From contig NC_088295.1 in assembly GCF_032854445.1 (NCBI RefSeq), forward strand, positions 93,861,805 to 93,925,804: DNA of 64,000 nt, written 5' to 3'. Positions 44,640-55,200 of the stretch are shown piece after piece. Below the pieces are notes generated by a model. The model had not been told where the DNA came from. It worked only from the letters and a program-made list of their open reading frames with translations, and searched no databases. Each line of letters begins with the position of its first letter. The first letter of the stretch is position 1. Source of the stretch: Liolophura sinensis. Taxonomy: Eukaryota > Mollusca > Polyplacophora > Chitonida > Chitonidae. The position numbers and the translations under genes were made by a program.

Positions 44640-45085
44640 CAGTCGTACGACGTTAAACCCCAAGCACTCACTCACTCACTCACTCACTCAAATGCCAGCC
44701 AGAAAGCCTTAATTTGGAGTACGATAATAAACCCCAAGCACTCACTCACTCACTCAGGTGCCAGCCAGAAAGTCTTAATTTGGAGTACGACGTTAAACCC
44801 CAAGTACTCACTCACTCACTGAAGTGCCAGCGAGAAAGTCTTAATTTAGAGTACGAAGTTAAACCCCAAGCTCTCACTCACTCACTCAATTGCCAGCCAG
44901 AAAGTCTTAATTTGGAGTACGACGTTAAACCCCAAGTACTCACTCACTCACTGAAGTGCCAGCGAGAAAGTCTTAATTTAGAGTACGAAGTTAAACCCCA
45001 AGCTCTCACTCACTCACTCAATTGCCAGCCAGAAAGTCTTAATTTGGAGTACGACGCTAAACCCCAAACACACACTCACTCACTC
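44640..45085 (+). repeat. Minisatellite grown from a SINE family 2 tail
   Basis: About six copies of a 65-bp unit. Each contains GTACGACGTTAAACCCCAAG and a CACTCACTCACT run, the usual 3' tail of family 2, joined to TGCCAGCCAGAAAGTCTTAA. The plus-strand 217-codon frame at 44714 is a by-product. Confidence 0.85.
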
Positions 45086-45087
45086 AC

Positions 45088-45223
45088 TCATCTGCAACCT
45101 GCGGATGGTAGTAGGTCTCTCTCAGGTTCCACTGCTCAACTTCCCTTCCTCAATAATGCTTGCCGCCGTCATAAGCGAAATTTTCTTGAGCACGGCGTAG
45201 AACACCAATCAAATAAACAAACA
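45088..45223 (+). mobile_element. SINE family 1, 3' half
   Basis: Covers CTGCAACCTGCGGATGGTAG through ACACCAATCAAATAAACAAA. It abuts the SINE-2-tail array. Confidence 0.8.
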
Positions 45224-45734
45224 CTTATATCCCGGGTAATTCCTAAATCTCAGCTTTCCTCAAGTGCCGATATATTAACACAGTTATGTCCCCTGAATCA
45301 CACTGCCGATGATGACACGAGGAGTGCGGAACATGAAGTTTTCACAAAAGTCCATCCTAATGACTAAGCACTGTCTTCCCGTTTGGAGTAGCCACAGCAC
45401 ATACTGGACATTTAAAACATGTTTTCAGTTTTATAACCATTCCCTTGGTTTCCTCCCAGGTGGGAACTGATGTCACCCGGGTGGACACCAAAGAAAAAGT
45501 TGTAAAACTTTTAAAGTGTTCTATATACATTGTAGGCCACCGTACAGGACAGCGCAGTTTAAGCTATATTATGTGGATGTGGGAAATAACGTTATAGTTC
45601 ACATCTTGGTTCTTCAGAGTAACCAACAGAGTTATGTGTTCATGGTGTCAGCTGCTTGATGTAGGAAACGTTATAGCCCACATCTTGGTTTTTAGAGTAA
45701 CCAACAGAGTTCGTCTATGTGGAATTGTCTGTGC
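45224..45734. other. Non-coding with a two-copy 85-bp repeat
   Basis: Two copies of a segment with ACGTTATAGCCCACATCTTG and AGAGTAACCAACAGAGTT lie at about 45585-45720. No gene is seen. Confidence 0.45.
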
Positions 45735-46240
45735 CAGATTTTGCCGCCAAGGCGTGTATCTGCTTAGGGCACACGTTCAGCGGCTATGAGTCAGGTGTTG
45801 CCGCCAAGGCGTGTATTTGGTTAGGGCACACGTTCAGCGCCTCAATACCAGGTGTTGCCGCCAAGGCGTGTATCTGCTTAGGGCACACGTTCAGCGGCTC
45901 TGAGTCAGGTGTTGTCGCCAAGGTGTGTATCTGGTTAGGGCACACGTTCAGCGCCTCAGTACCAGGTGTTGCCGCCAAAGCGTGTATCTGGTTAGGGCAC
46001 ACGCTCAGCGGCTCTGAGTCAGGTGTTGCCGCCAAGGCGTGTATCTGGTTAGGGCACACGCTCAGCGGCTCTGAGTCAGGTGTTGCCGCCAAGGCGTGTA
46101 TCTGGTTAGGGCACACGTTCAGCGCCTCAATACCAGATGTTGCCGCCAAGGCGTGTATCTGCTTAGCGCACACGCTCAGCGGCTATGAGTCAGGTGTTGC
46201 CACCAAGGCGTGTATCTGGTTAGTGCACAAGTTCCTACTA
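45735..46240. repeat. 57-bp minisatellite
   Basis: Nine copies of a 57-bp unit (GTTGCCGCCAAGGCGTGTAT, CTGGTTAGGGCACACG, TTCAGCGGCTCTGAGTCAG). Two end types alternate (GGCTCTGAGTCAG and GCCTCAATACCAG). The plus frame is open for 244 codons with 19-residue repeats, and the minus frame for 129. No signal peptide or domain supports either. Confidence 0.94.
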
Positions 46241-46497
46241 CCTCTTAATCCAAACGTCCGACAGATCGTTAGCAGATCTAACTGTCACGGCCATCCATGG
46301 CCTAACATTGTCACCGTTATGCACACTACATTGATTGCATACGGTACAAAAATGTTAACAAAGATAAATGTTGCTTCTGTAGTAATACGAGGAATTACTG
46401 TCCAAGTAACAAACAGGAAATATGACAACTCTGATGCACAGCAAATGTTGTAAATGTTTCCGAGCAGCCTTAAAATATGATTTAAAGGGGAAAAGTA

Positions 46498-47068
46498 GAC
46501 AATGGCTGGATCTCTCTTAGCTCTGATGACAGGCCCGACTTTTCTAAAAATGTTCTCTTTGAGATACGACTGCTCGCCCACGTAGACTTTGAAGATTCAG
46601 AAGTTGGCTCCTCGCCTGCCGGTAAAGTCCACACCACCGCCTTCGATGTCCAGAAAGGTAAACAGACGGTTAGTGGTCAGCCAGAGGAAGCCGCTGTCGT
46701 CTCAGCCGTAACTGTCCGGAAACTGGAAAGTCTCGGTGTCTTAGACAAGTTCCAGCTGTGTTTCCAATCGGACAGTCTTCTCAGAGCTCCCCTGTCTCTT
46801 TTCATCCCCTTTTCTCGGCCAGTAATTTACAGCATTCCTTTGATGAACGCAGTAATATAAATTCTTCTCACCATGCATGATTCCTCCACTCTGACCAAAC
46901 TTTCTACCAACATTTCTCACGGCATTGCCGATGTCAGCGTTTGGGTAACGGACCAGGCAGGTGGGCACCTGATACAGGTTAAACCCTGTCAGAGCGAAGT
47001 AAAACAAATAGTCGAAACTCGGAGACATAACAATCCCGTTTACTGAACTTTCAAAGAACTAATTTTTC
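46498..47068 (-). pseudogene. Decayed partial Yellow/MRJP-like copy
   Basis: The minus strand aligns with the C-terminal 40% of the Yellow-like protein encoded at 34776-36215 (from its F-F-D-V-P-M-D-G-I segment to the R-A-K-R-D-P-A-I-V-Y end). Blocks such as N-A-D-I-G-N-A-V-R and G-Q-S-G-G-I are kept. Four in-frame stops interrupt it, at positions equal to a Tyr, a Gln, a Trp and an Arg of the intact gene. About 25 residues of the C-terminal extension are missing. The N-terminal 60% is absent. The divergence suggests an old duplicate rather than an assembly error. Both copies lie on the minus strand about 10 kb apart. Confidence 0.9.
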
Positions 47069-47694
47069 GTCACTGTATACTGTGTTTATTTTGAAAGTAC
47101 TGTGTTAATCCTAGATAAGTCCTACACAAATCCTACACAAGCCCATATCCTCATGAAATTAGGGTGAGACTTACGATTTCTGCTCCTAATATACTTCTAA
47201 ACCATCAGCGAAAGAGCCATACATTATTAGCTCTGTCGGTGTCTCTCGGATCAAGATTTCAGTCCATTCAGTTTCATACGTTTAACAAATATGTCACCGA
47301 ATTGACATATTTCGGCCATTCTTGTCGGTTTTCCTTCGTGAGCCTGTTTGCCGTTAACGTGATCATGTACGTTTGACTCACAGATCAAACTGTCTTTGTC
47401 AACCATTTCACTCACAAATCAAGGTGTCCTTTTATTCTCCAACATCACCTTTCGTTAAAGAGAAAAACAATAAAACAAGAGTGATATAGCTCTTATATAA
47501 CACATGGCAAATATGTAACCTATATATCAGTAAATACCCATATAATATCAGGACGATCTTATAGGACTGTATCTACTTTGTAGGAAAATATGTAGAGTCT
47601 AATCTTTTTCAACAGCCGCTCGCATTAAGTCATACCGGAAAACAATTAACATCCCTTGCAATGGAATGTGAAATAAAAAATACTCATCGTGAAA
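47069..47694. other. Non-coding, nothing recognised
   Basis: No extension of the Yellow-like pseudogene could be read beyond about 47068, and no other feature is seen. Confidence 0.45.
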
Positions 47695-48930
47695 CTGTAA
47701 ACCTTACCTGGGGTTTACCTCAGTGTATCCTCCTGGATGTCTTACCTGCGGTTTACCTTAGTGTATCCTCCAGTCTACCTTACCTGGGGTATACCTCAGT
47801 GTATCTTCCTGTAAACCTTACCTGGGATTTACCTCAGTGCATCCTCCTGAATATCTTACCTGTGCTTTACCTCAGTGTATCCTCCTGCATATCTCACCTG
47901 GGGTTTACCTCAGTGCATCCTCCTGTATATCTTACGTGGGGTTAACTTCAGTGCATCCTCCTTCATATCTTACCTGGGTTTTACCTCAGTGCACCCTCCT
48001 GTATATCTTACCTGGGCTTTACCTCAGTGTATTCTCCTGCACATCTCACCTGGGTTTACCTCTATGCATCTTCTTGTATATCTTACCTGGGCTTTACCAC
48101 AGTGTATCCTCCTGTACATCTTACGTGTGGTGTATCCCCGTGTATATCTTACCTGGGGATTACCTCACTGCATCCTCTTGTATATTTCACCTGGGGTTAA
48201 CTTCAGTGCATCCTCCTGTATATCTTACCTGGGTTTTACCTTAGTGTATCCTCCTGTATATCTAACCTAGGGTGCATCCACCTGTATATCTTACCTAGTG
48301 TTTACCTCAGTGTATCCTCTTGTATATCTAACCTAGGGTGCATCCTCCTGTATATCTTACCTGCGGTTTACCTTAGTGTATCCTCCTGTATATCTTACCT
48401 GGGGTTTACCTCAGTGTATCCTCCTGTATATCTTACCTGGGGTTTACCTCAGTGTATCCTCCTGTATATCTTACCTGCGGTTTACCTTAGTGTATCCTCC
48501 TGGATATCTTACCTGGGGTTTACCTCAGTGTATCCTCCTGTATGTCTTACCTGCGGTTTACCTCAGTGTATCCTCCTGTAAACCTTACCTGGGGTTTACC
48601 TCAGTATATCCTCCTGGATATCTTACTTGGGGTTTACCACAGTGTATCCTCCTGTAAACCTTACCTGGGGTTTACCTTTGTGTATCCTCCTGTATATCTG
48701 ACCTGCGGTTTACCTTAGTGTATCCTCCTGTATATCTTAACTGGGGTTTACCTCAGTGCATCCTTATATAAATCATACCTGGGATTTACCTCAGTACATC
48801 CTCCTGTATATCTTACCTGGACTTTATCTCAGTACATCCTCCTGTATATCTTACCTGGGCTTTATCTCAGTGTATCCTCCTGCATATCTTATCTGGGCTT
48901 CACCTCAGTGCATCCTCCTGTGGGTGTTTG
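47695..48930 (-). repeat. 38-bp minisatellite carrying donor-like sites on the minus strand
   Basis: About 32 copies of a 38-bp unit (plus strand CCTCCTGTATATCTTACCTG then GGGTTTACCTCAGTGTAT). On the minus strand most copies contain CCAGGTAAGATA, a near-perfect splice donor. The adhesion gene upstream is transcribed in that direction, if its transcript reaches this far. Confidence 0.93.
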
Positions 48931-49036
48931 CACATTCCCTGTAACTGGCTCAAACAACTCAACTGTAGATAAGGATGGAAAGGGGTGTGGAGGGTAGTAG
49001 TAAATGACAATAGATATAGAGCTAGACTGTACTCAC

Positions 49037-49054
49037 CTCTAGCAGCAATTGGTC
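49037..49054 (-). CDS. Possible 18-nt micro-exon of the adhesion gene
   Basis: On the minus strand TGTTCACAG and GTGAGTACAG, a good acceptor and donor, bracket 18 nt in phase 1-1 that would encode P-I-A-A-R. Joined after the second half of FN3 domain B (phase 1, ending T-T-K-Y-G) it reads on in frame. Joined after the duplicated FN3 module it would create a TGA. NCAM-type genes are known to use small exons near the end of the FN3 region. There is no other support. Confidence 0.25.
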
Positions 49055-49399
49055 CTGTGAACAGAAACAAGAACCATGCTTTAAGAAAACGTTTATGTCT
49101 GGTATGTGTTGTAGAACAGGTATCATCTGTAGGATCTAGGAAAACATATCTACACTTCTGTTTTCAAGTAACCGTATCCCGTGAATAGCTTTACGCATGA
49201 CAAATAAAAAAAACAAGTAAAGTATCACAGCCAAATACCTTCCTTAAAGGGTTAATCAGTGGTGTATTTATCCTTCTTTTGAATATTTTATGTTCATTCC
49301 GTCAGTAAGGTTTATGGCCAGAGGGAACCTCACAAAAAAAACGTCCAAAGAACGCCAGTCCAGCTCCACAGGTTATGAATTGTACATCTCACCATTTCT

Positions 49400-50575
49400 G
49401 ATCTAAAGGCATGAAGGGACAGTTGGACGAACCTCGTGGACAGTCAACTACAGCTATGGCATAGCCTGCATGGTAAAGGGACAGTTGGGAGAGGACCGTG
49501 GACAGTCATCTACAACTATGGCATAGTCTGCATGGTAAAGGGACAGTGGGGAGAGCACTGCGGACAGTAATCTACAGCTATGACAAAGCCTACATGGTGA
49601 AGGGACAGTTGGGAGAGCCCCGTGGACAGTCATCTACAACTATGGCATAGCCTGCATTGTAAAGGGACAATTGGGAAAGCCCCGTGGACAGTCATCTACA
49701 ACTATGACATAGCCTGCATTGTAAAGGGACAGTGGGGAAAGCCCCGTGGACAGTCATCTACAACTATAGCATAGCCTGCATGGTAAAGGGACAGTTGGGA
49801 GAGCCCCGTGGACAGTCATCTACAACTATGACATAGCCTGCATTGTAAAGGGACAGTGGGAAAGCCCCGTGGACAGTCATCTACAGCTATAGCATAGCCT
49901 GCATGGTAAAGGGACAGTTGGGAGAGCCCCGTGGACAGTCATCTACAACTATGGCATAGCCTGCATTGTAAAGGGACAATTGGGAGAGCACCGCGGACAG
50001 TCATCTACAACTATGGTATAGCCTGCATGGTGAAGGGACAGTGGGGAGAGCACCGCGGACAGTCATCTACAACTATGGTATAGCCTGCATGGTGAAGGGA
50101 CAGTGGGGAAAGCCCCGTGGACAGTCATCTACAGCTATAGCATAGCCTGCATGGTGAAGGGACAGTGGGGAAAGCCCCGTGGACAGTCATCTACAACTAT
50201 AGCATAGCCTGCATGGTGAAGGGACAGTGGGGAAAGCCCCGTGGACAGTCATCTACAGCTATGGCACAGCCTGCATGGTGAAGGGACAGTGGGGAAAGCC
50301 CGTGGACAGTCATCTACAGCTATGGCATAGCCTGCATGGTAAAGGGACAATTGGGAGAGCACCGCGGACAGTCATCTACAGCTATGACAAAGCCTACATG
50401 GTGAAGGGACAGTGGGGGAAAGCCCCGTGGACAGTCATCTACAACTATGACAAAGCCTACATGGCGAAAGGACAGTTATGTATGCACCGCGGATAGTCAT
50501 CTACAGCTATGACAAAGCCTGCATGATGAAGGACAGTTATGAGGGCGCCGAGGACAGTCATCTACAGCTGTATAA
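49400..50575. repeat. 62-bp minisatellite
   Basis: About 19 copies of a 62-bp unit (AAGGGACAGTGGGGAAAGCC, CCGTGGACAGTCATCTACAA, CTATGGCATAGCCTGCATGG). Alternating ACAGTTGGGAGAGC and ACAGTGGGGAAAGC forms are visible. Confidence 0.94.
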
Positions 50576-50749
50576 GTTTTATCTAGTTGTTTCTTTGTTG
50601 TCTAACATAATGTTAAAAATGCTGTCATTTACAATGTATAACTGGTGGTCACTAGTAGGAAACTGGAGTGTTCAGAGTCAACGACTGACCAGAGCAGGTG
50701 GACGAATATTCATTGCAATACATGACATTTAATACACAATAGAGCCACA

Positions 50750-52245
50750 TGTGGGCCTGACAGAATACTCCTTTCCAGAATTACATTATGTGGTTGAGTA
50801 CAGCAGACTAACAAAAGTGCCCTCTAAATTCTTTATCGAGTTGTTTTTGTCTCTGCGTATTCATACTTTTAACCATCTTAGCGAAGAACACCTTCTGATT
50901 TTAAACCCGCAGGCGTATACAAACCAGGCGTATGTTTTACTCTCAATTATAAGCAGTAACATACAACAAGCTGTGGGTTACATATTGAGGTGTTCTACGC
51001 TTTCCAGCATGACAGTGGCATACGCTATTTGGTGCTGCCTCAATGGAAAACCATACTGAAGACTCCAGTAATGACACCCGGATGTCCAAAGAGTGAATCA
51101 TATAATGGTGAAATATCAAGCCAAAGTTACATACATTTTCTATTTTGCAGTACTGTTTTCTACACTAATCGTTTGCGATATTAACTGTGCGATATAACCA
51201 GCAACAACCTTCAGGAAATATCCTCTTGTAAGACGTAAAACATCCCTCACAATACTTAAAGATTACCTCTAGATGGTAAGAGTTTCATGTAAACTCTGTT
51301 ACAGGAGGTTTCAAGGTTTTATGTACCCAGACGAACGTGAATGTCCTGCTGAGTCAGGGGTATATACTCACAGATTTCCTTTGTCATGAACTGGATTTCC
51401 TTGGGCTCACTAAAACCGACGTCTGTGCGAGCGTAAACGCTGAATGTGTACAGAGTGGATGGTTTGAGATTTCCAATGTCCACAGTTGTCTTAGTCCTCT
51501 CAGAGTCTGTTCAAACAAGTGCACAGGTACAAAACATATTTCTAAGGATCTTTTTCCCTCTGACATAGTTGTGTAACATGCACAGAGAAGTGTATGACAA
51601 ACCACAGCTCTACCAGAACTAAACAAGGCCAATACCTATCAATCAGATGTTTATAATCCTTTGTTATTTGCATTTTGAGGAGAAGTTTAAAAAAAGCAGG
51701 ACTGCTTCTTCTGGGAACCGATAAAAAAACACGTCTGACAGCACAATCCGGTCAAATTTCAGGTTTTATTCCGGGTCATCCGTCTGATAGTGTTATCATC
51801 CAGCTTTCCTCATATTGCAGGTGGACCGAGGTAGTTTTCATCTGGAGTGGAGGTTTGGTGTCTCTGCTTAACTTACTGAGCATAGGTTTACTGCCTCAAA
51901 AGGTTTACACACCTTTCGGCCAGTCCACTTAACAACAGTGGAGTAATTTGTAAACCTTTGTCACAGTCTAAATCTACCTTTGTCTAAAATCCTTTGCCTA
52001 AATCTACCCTACCAATCATGAGCGAATCCACCGGTTGATGATAGTACCTACCAAGTTGTGCCTCGATGGTTGCCAGCTGGTTGTTGCCCTGTGTGGTGGA
52101 GTACTGCACACGGTAACCTGTCACAAGTGGTCCCCCGCTGTTTTCGGGGACACCTATTCTCAGTCTTATCCATCTCTGGGCAGCACGTACAACTTCTACT
52201 GTGCTGGGTGGGCGGGGAAGAGCTGCAAACAGACAACACTCTGCC
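50750..52245 (-). repeat. Segmental duplicate of part of the adhesion gene
   Basis: 50930-52245 matches 54030-55140 in exons and introns, including non-coding stretches such as GTTCTACGCTTTCCAGCATG. 50750-50915 matches 52560-52735 at lower identity (landmark TACTTTTAACCATCTTAG). The copied FN3 domain B, expected between these two parts, is missing from the duplicate. The junction near 50932 corresponds to a point about 15 bp outside the domain B acceptor at 54015. Confidence 0.8.
51372..52222 (-). CDS. FN3 domain A'' (duplicate), two exons
   Basis: Exons 52052-52222 and 51372-51506, phase 1-1-1. The first half starts A-L-P-R-P-P-S-T-V-E-V-V and differs from A' at 7 of 56 residues. The second half keeps P-S-T-L-Y-T-F-S-V-Y-A-R-T-D-V-G but lacks seven residues near its start. 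The frame is open and splice sites are intact. It could add a third FN3 domain or replace A'. The exon ends in phase 1 with T, so it cannot be joined to the candidate micro-exon at 49037 without a stop. Confidence 0.75.
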
Positions 52246-55200
52246 ACCTAAATACTTTTACCTATAAGTCAGTTTTGGAATAACATTAAATCTAAAGGCA
52301 GGATTTAGATATACATGGACTGGCAGGTTGCAGATGAGGCTAGAAAACTGCTGATCTAATGCCATAACGTTTTTGAAACATATTGCGTTATGCCACGATA
52401 AAATAAAGGAGTGAACCTGACTTCCACCTGCCACCAGGTGGTTTAACGTTCTGATTAACTTAGTCCAGGTAGGTCAAGGCTAATCACAAGAGAATTCCCA
52501 CCTGGATGTAGCTCTCAGTTTGCGATAGCATCTTTCATCTGTTACACATACACTTCATGTAACTAAACAAAGAGAAGTCTATACAGAATAGCCCTTCCCA
52601 GAGCAACAACATACGGTTGAGGGCAGCATGGTAACAAAAAGTGCCTCCAAATTCTTTACTAAGTTGTAAGTGTCTCTGTTTTACATACTTTTAACCATCT
52701 TAGTGAAGCACACCTTGTGGTTTTATACCGCTCTTATTTTACACTCAGGCTACCGGCTTATTTTTTCGTTGTAACCCACTGTAATGTATCGGTTTGCCTT
52801 ACATTTGTCATCCTGTGTCCCACACTGTCTATGCCTATTGCACAACGTATCACTGGCCTATGACCTTCGTTCACTGAAATTCACTACGTGTATAACAGGG
52901 CAAGGACACTCGCGTCTCACCATTATCCTTGTGAAGGTTCCAGCTGCTTCTGTCATTTTCCACACACTGTGAACTTACCATATTTTGTTGTCATGACGAT
53001 ATATCGGGTGTCTGACCTGCCAAGCACGTTGACTGCGTCAATCTCGATCTGATAGGTGCGATCAGGAATGAGGTTGGTCAGTTTGAAGGACGTAGCATCT
53101 GGATTCTCCTGTATCACGACCTTGAAGTCAGAGTTGATGTCTGTGATTTGGTTGTTAGACTTGTTATAGGTCACCTGAAAGAATAACAAACGCCAAGTTT
53201 CTCATAAGGTTGATAAATTGGTCATGGGTCATCACGCCATGTTTCTGGTCTAGTTGTTAGAATAGTTATGGGTCATCAGCAAGAACAAAAAACACCGTGT
53301 TTCTGGTCTAGATGTTAGAATGGTTATGGGTCATCAGCAAGAACAAAAAAACACCATGTTTCTGGTCTAGATGTTAGAATGGTTATGGGTCATCAGCAAG
53401 AACGAACTACATCATGTCTTCTAAAATAACAAAATATACAACGTCTTCTACAATAATACCGTCTTGTACACACCGTACACCAAGTCTTGTAAAATAACAC
53501 CATCCAATATGTCTTGTACAATAACACCATCCAATATGTCTTGTACAATAACACCATACACCATGTTTTGCGCAAGAACACCATCCAATATGTCTGTACA
53601 ATAACACCATCCAATATGTCTTGTACAATAACACCACACACCATGTTTTGCGCAAGAACACCATAAACCAAGTCTTTCTTGTCTTGTACAATCACACAAA
53701 GTATACCTCGATTATATATATTATGCCTTGGTTATGCATTTTAACATGTAAGCGTACACTAGCATGCGCATCTAGCAATATCCAAGAAGCTGAATAGCAC
53801 ATTTGCTCAGCTTAGTTCAGTACTCCGCTCATACATATACTTGTACATCAGCCCAATTAGTGGCTAGTTCCCAATTTCTCAACTCACAAGTCGGTAACGA
53901 AGGACGTAATGTTTTATAGGTAATCCTCCATCCCTTGGTTTTTCCCAGACGAGGTTATATTCTGAGGATGAGTCGCTGGCATTTTTTGATAGAATGTTTA
54001 CTGGTTCTGGAACCGCTGAAACAAAGCAGGCGTATGTTTTACTCTCAGTTATAAGCAGTAACATACAACAAGCTGTGGGTTACATATTGAGGTGTTCTAC
54101 GCTTTCCAGCATGACAGTGGCATACGCTATTTGGTGCTGCCTCAATGGAAAACCATACTGAAGACTCCAGTAATGGCACCCGGATGTCCAAAGATTGAAT
54201 CATATAATGGTGAAATATCAAGCCAAAGTTACATACATTTTTATTTTGCAGTACTGTTTTCTTCACTAATCGTTTCGATATTAACTGTGTGACATAAGCA
54301 ACAGCTTTCAGGAAATATTCTCATGTGGGGAGTAAAACATCCCTCACAATAAATAGAGATTACCTCTAGATGGTAAGAGTTTCATGTAAACTCTGTTACA
54401 GGAGGTTTCAAGGTTTTATGTACCCAGACGAACGTGAATGTCCCGCTGAGTCAGGGGTATTTACTCACAGATTTCCTTTGTCATGAACTGGATTTCCTTG
54501 GGCTCACTAAGGCCGACGTCTGTGCGAGCGTAAACGCTGAATGTGTACAGAGTGGATGGGTTGAGATTCTCAATGTCCACAGTTGTCATTGGACGGCTAC
54601 CATCATCACTAGTCGTCTCAGGATCTGAATAAACAGAGGTATAGGTAAAAAGGCCGCATTATGAAGACATATTTCTAAAATCTTAAACTTTTTCCCTCGG
54701 GCATACATTTATTACAGGTACATAGAAGTGTATTTCAAACCACAACTCTACTACAGCTTCACCAGAAATAAACAAGGACCATACCTATCAATCAACTTTG
54801 TTATTTGTATTTTGAAGAAAAGTCTAAAAGGACAAGTCCGCTTTTTGCGGAAAACGGACAAGACAACACATTTCCGAAAACCCAGTCCTGTCTCAAACTC
54901 TTTTCTAAGCCAATCCACCAGTTGACCATGTATACTTACCAATTTCCGCCTCAATGGTTGCCAGCTGGTTGTTACCCTGTGTTGTGGAGTACTGCACACG
55001 ATAACCTGTCACAGGTAGTCCCCCGCTGTTACCGGGGGTACCTATTCTCAACCTTATCCACCTTTGGGCAGCACGTACAACTTCTACTGTGCTGGGTGGG
55101 AGGGGAAGAGCTGCAAATAGACAAAACAGTGTGTATAGGCTTAATATCATAGCCTGAATGGTTTTACCTTTCAAATGACGCTAGGTGCTTCAACATGCTT

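Noticed and set aside
50990-51184. Coding frame shared by 50990-51184 and 54092-54292
   Set aside because: The similarity is real but comes from duplicated intron sequence; the frame runs opposite to the gene and differs in length between copies.
51675-51932. 85-codon plus-strand frame
   Set aside because: Intron sequence of the adhesion gene; no domain or splice support.
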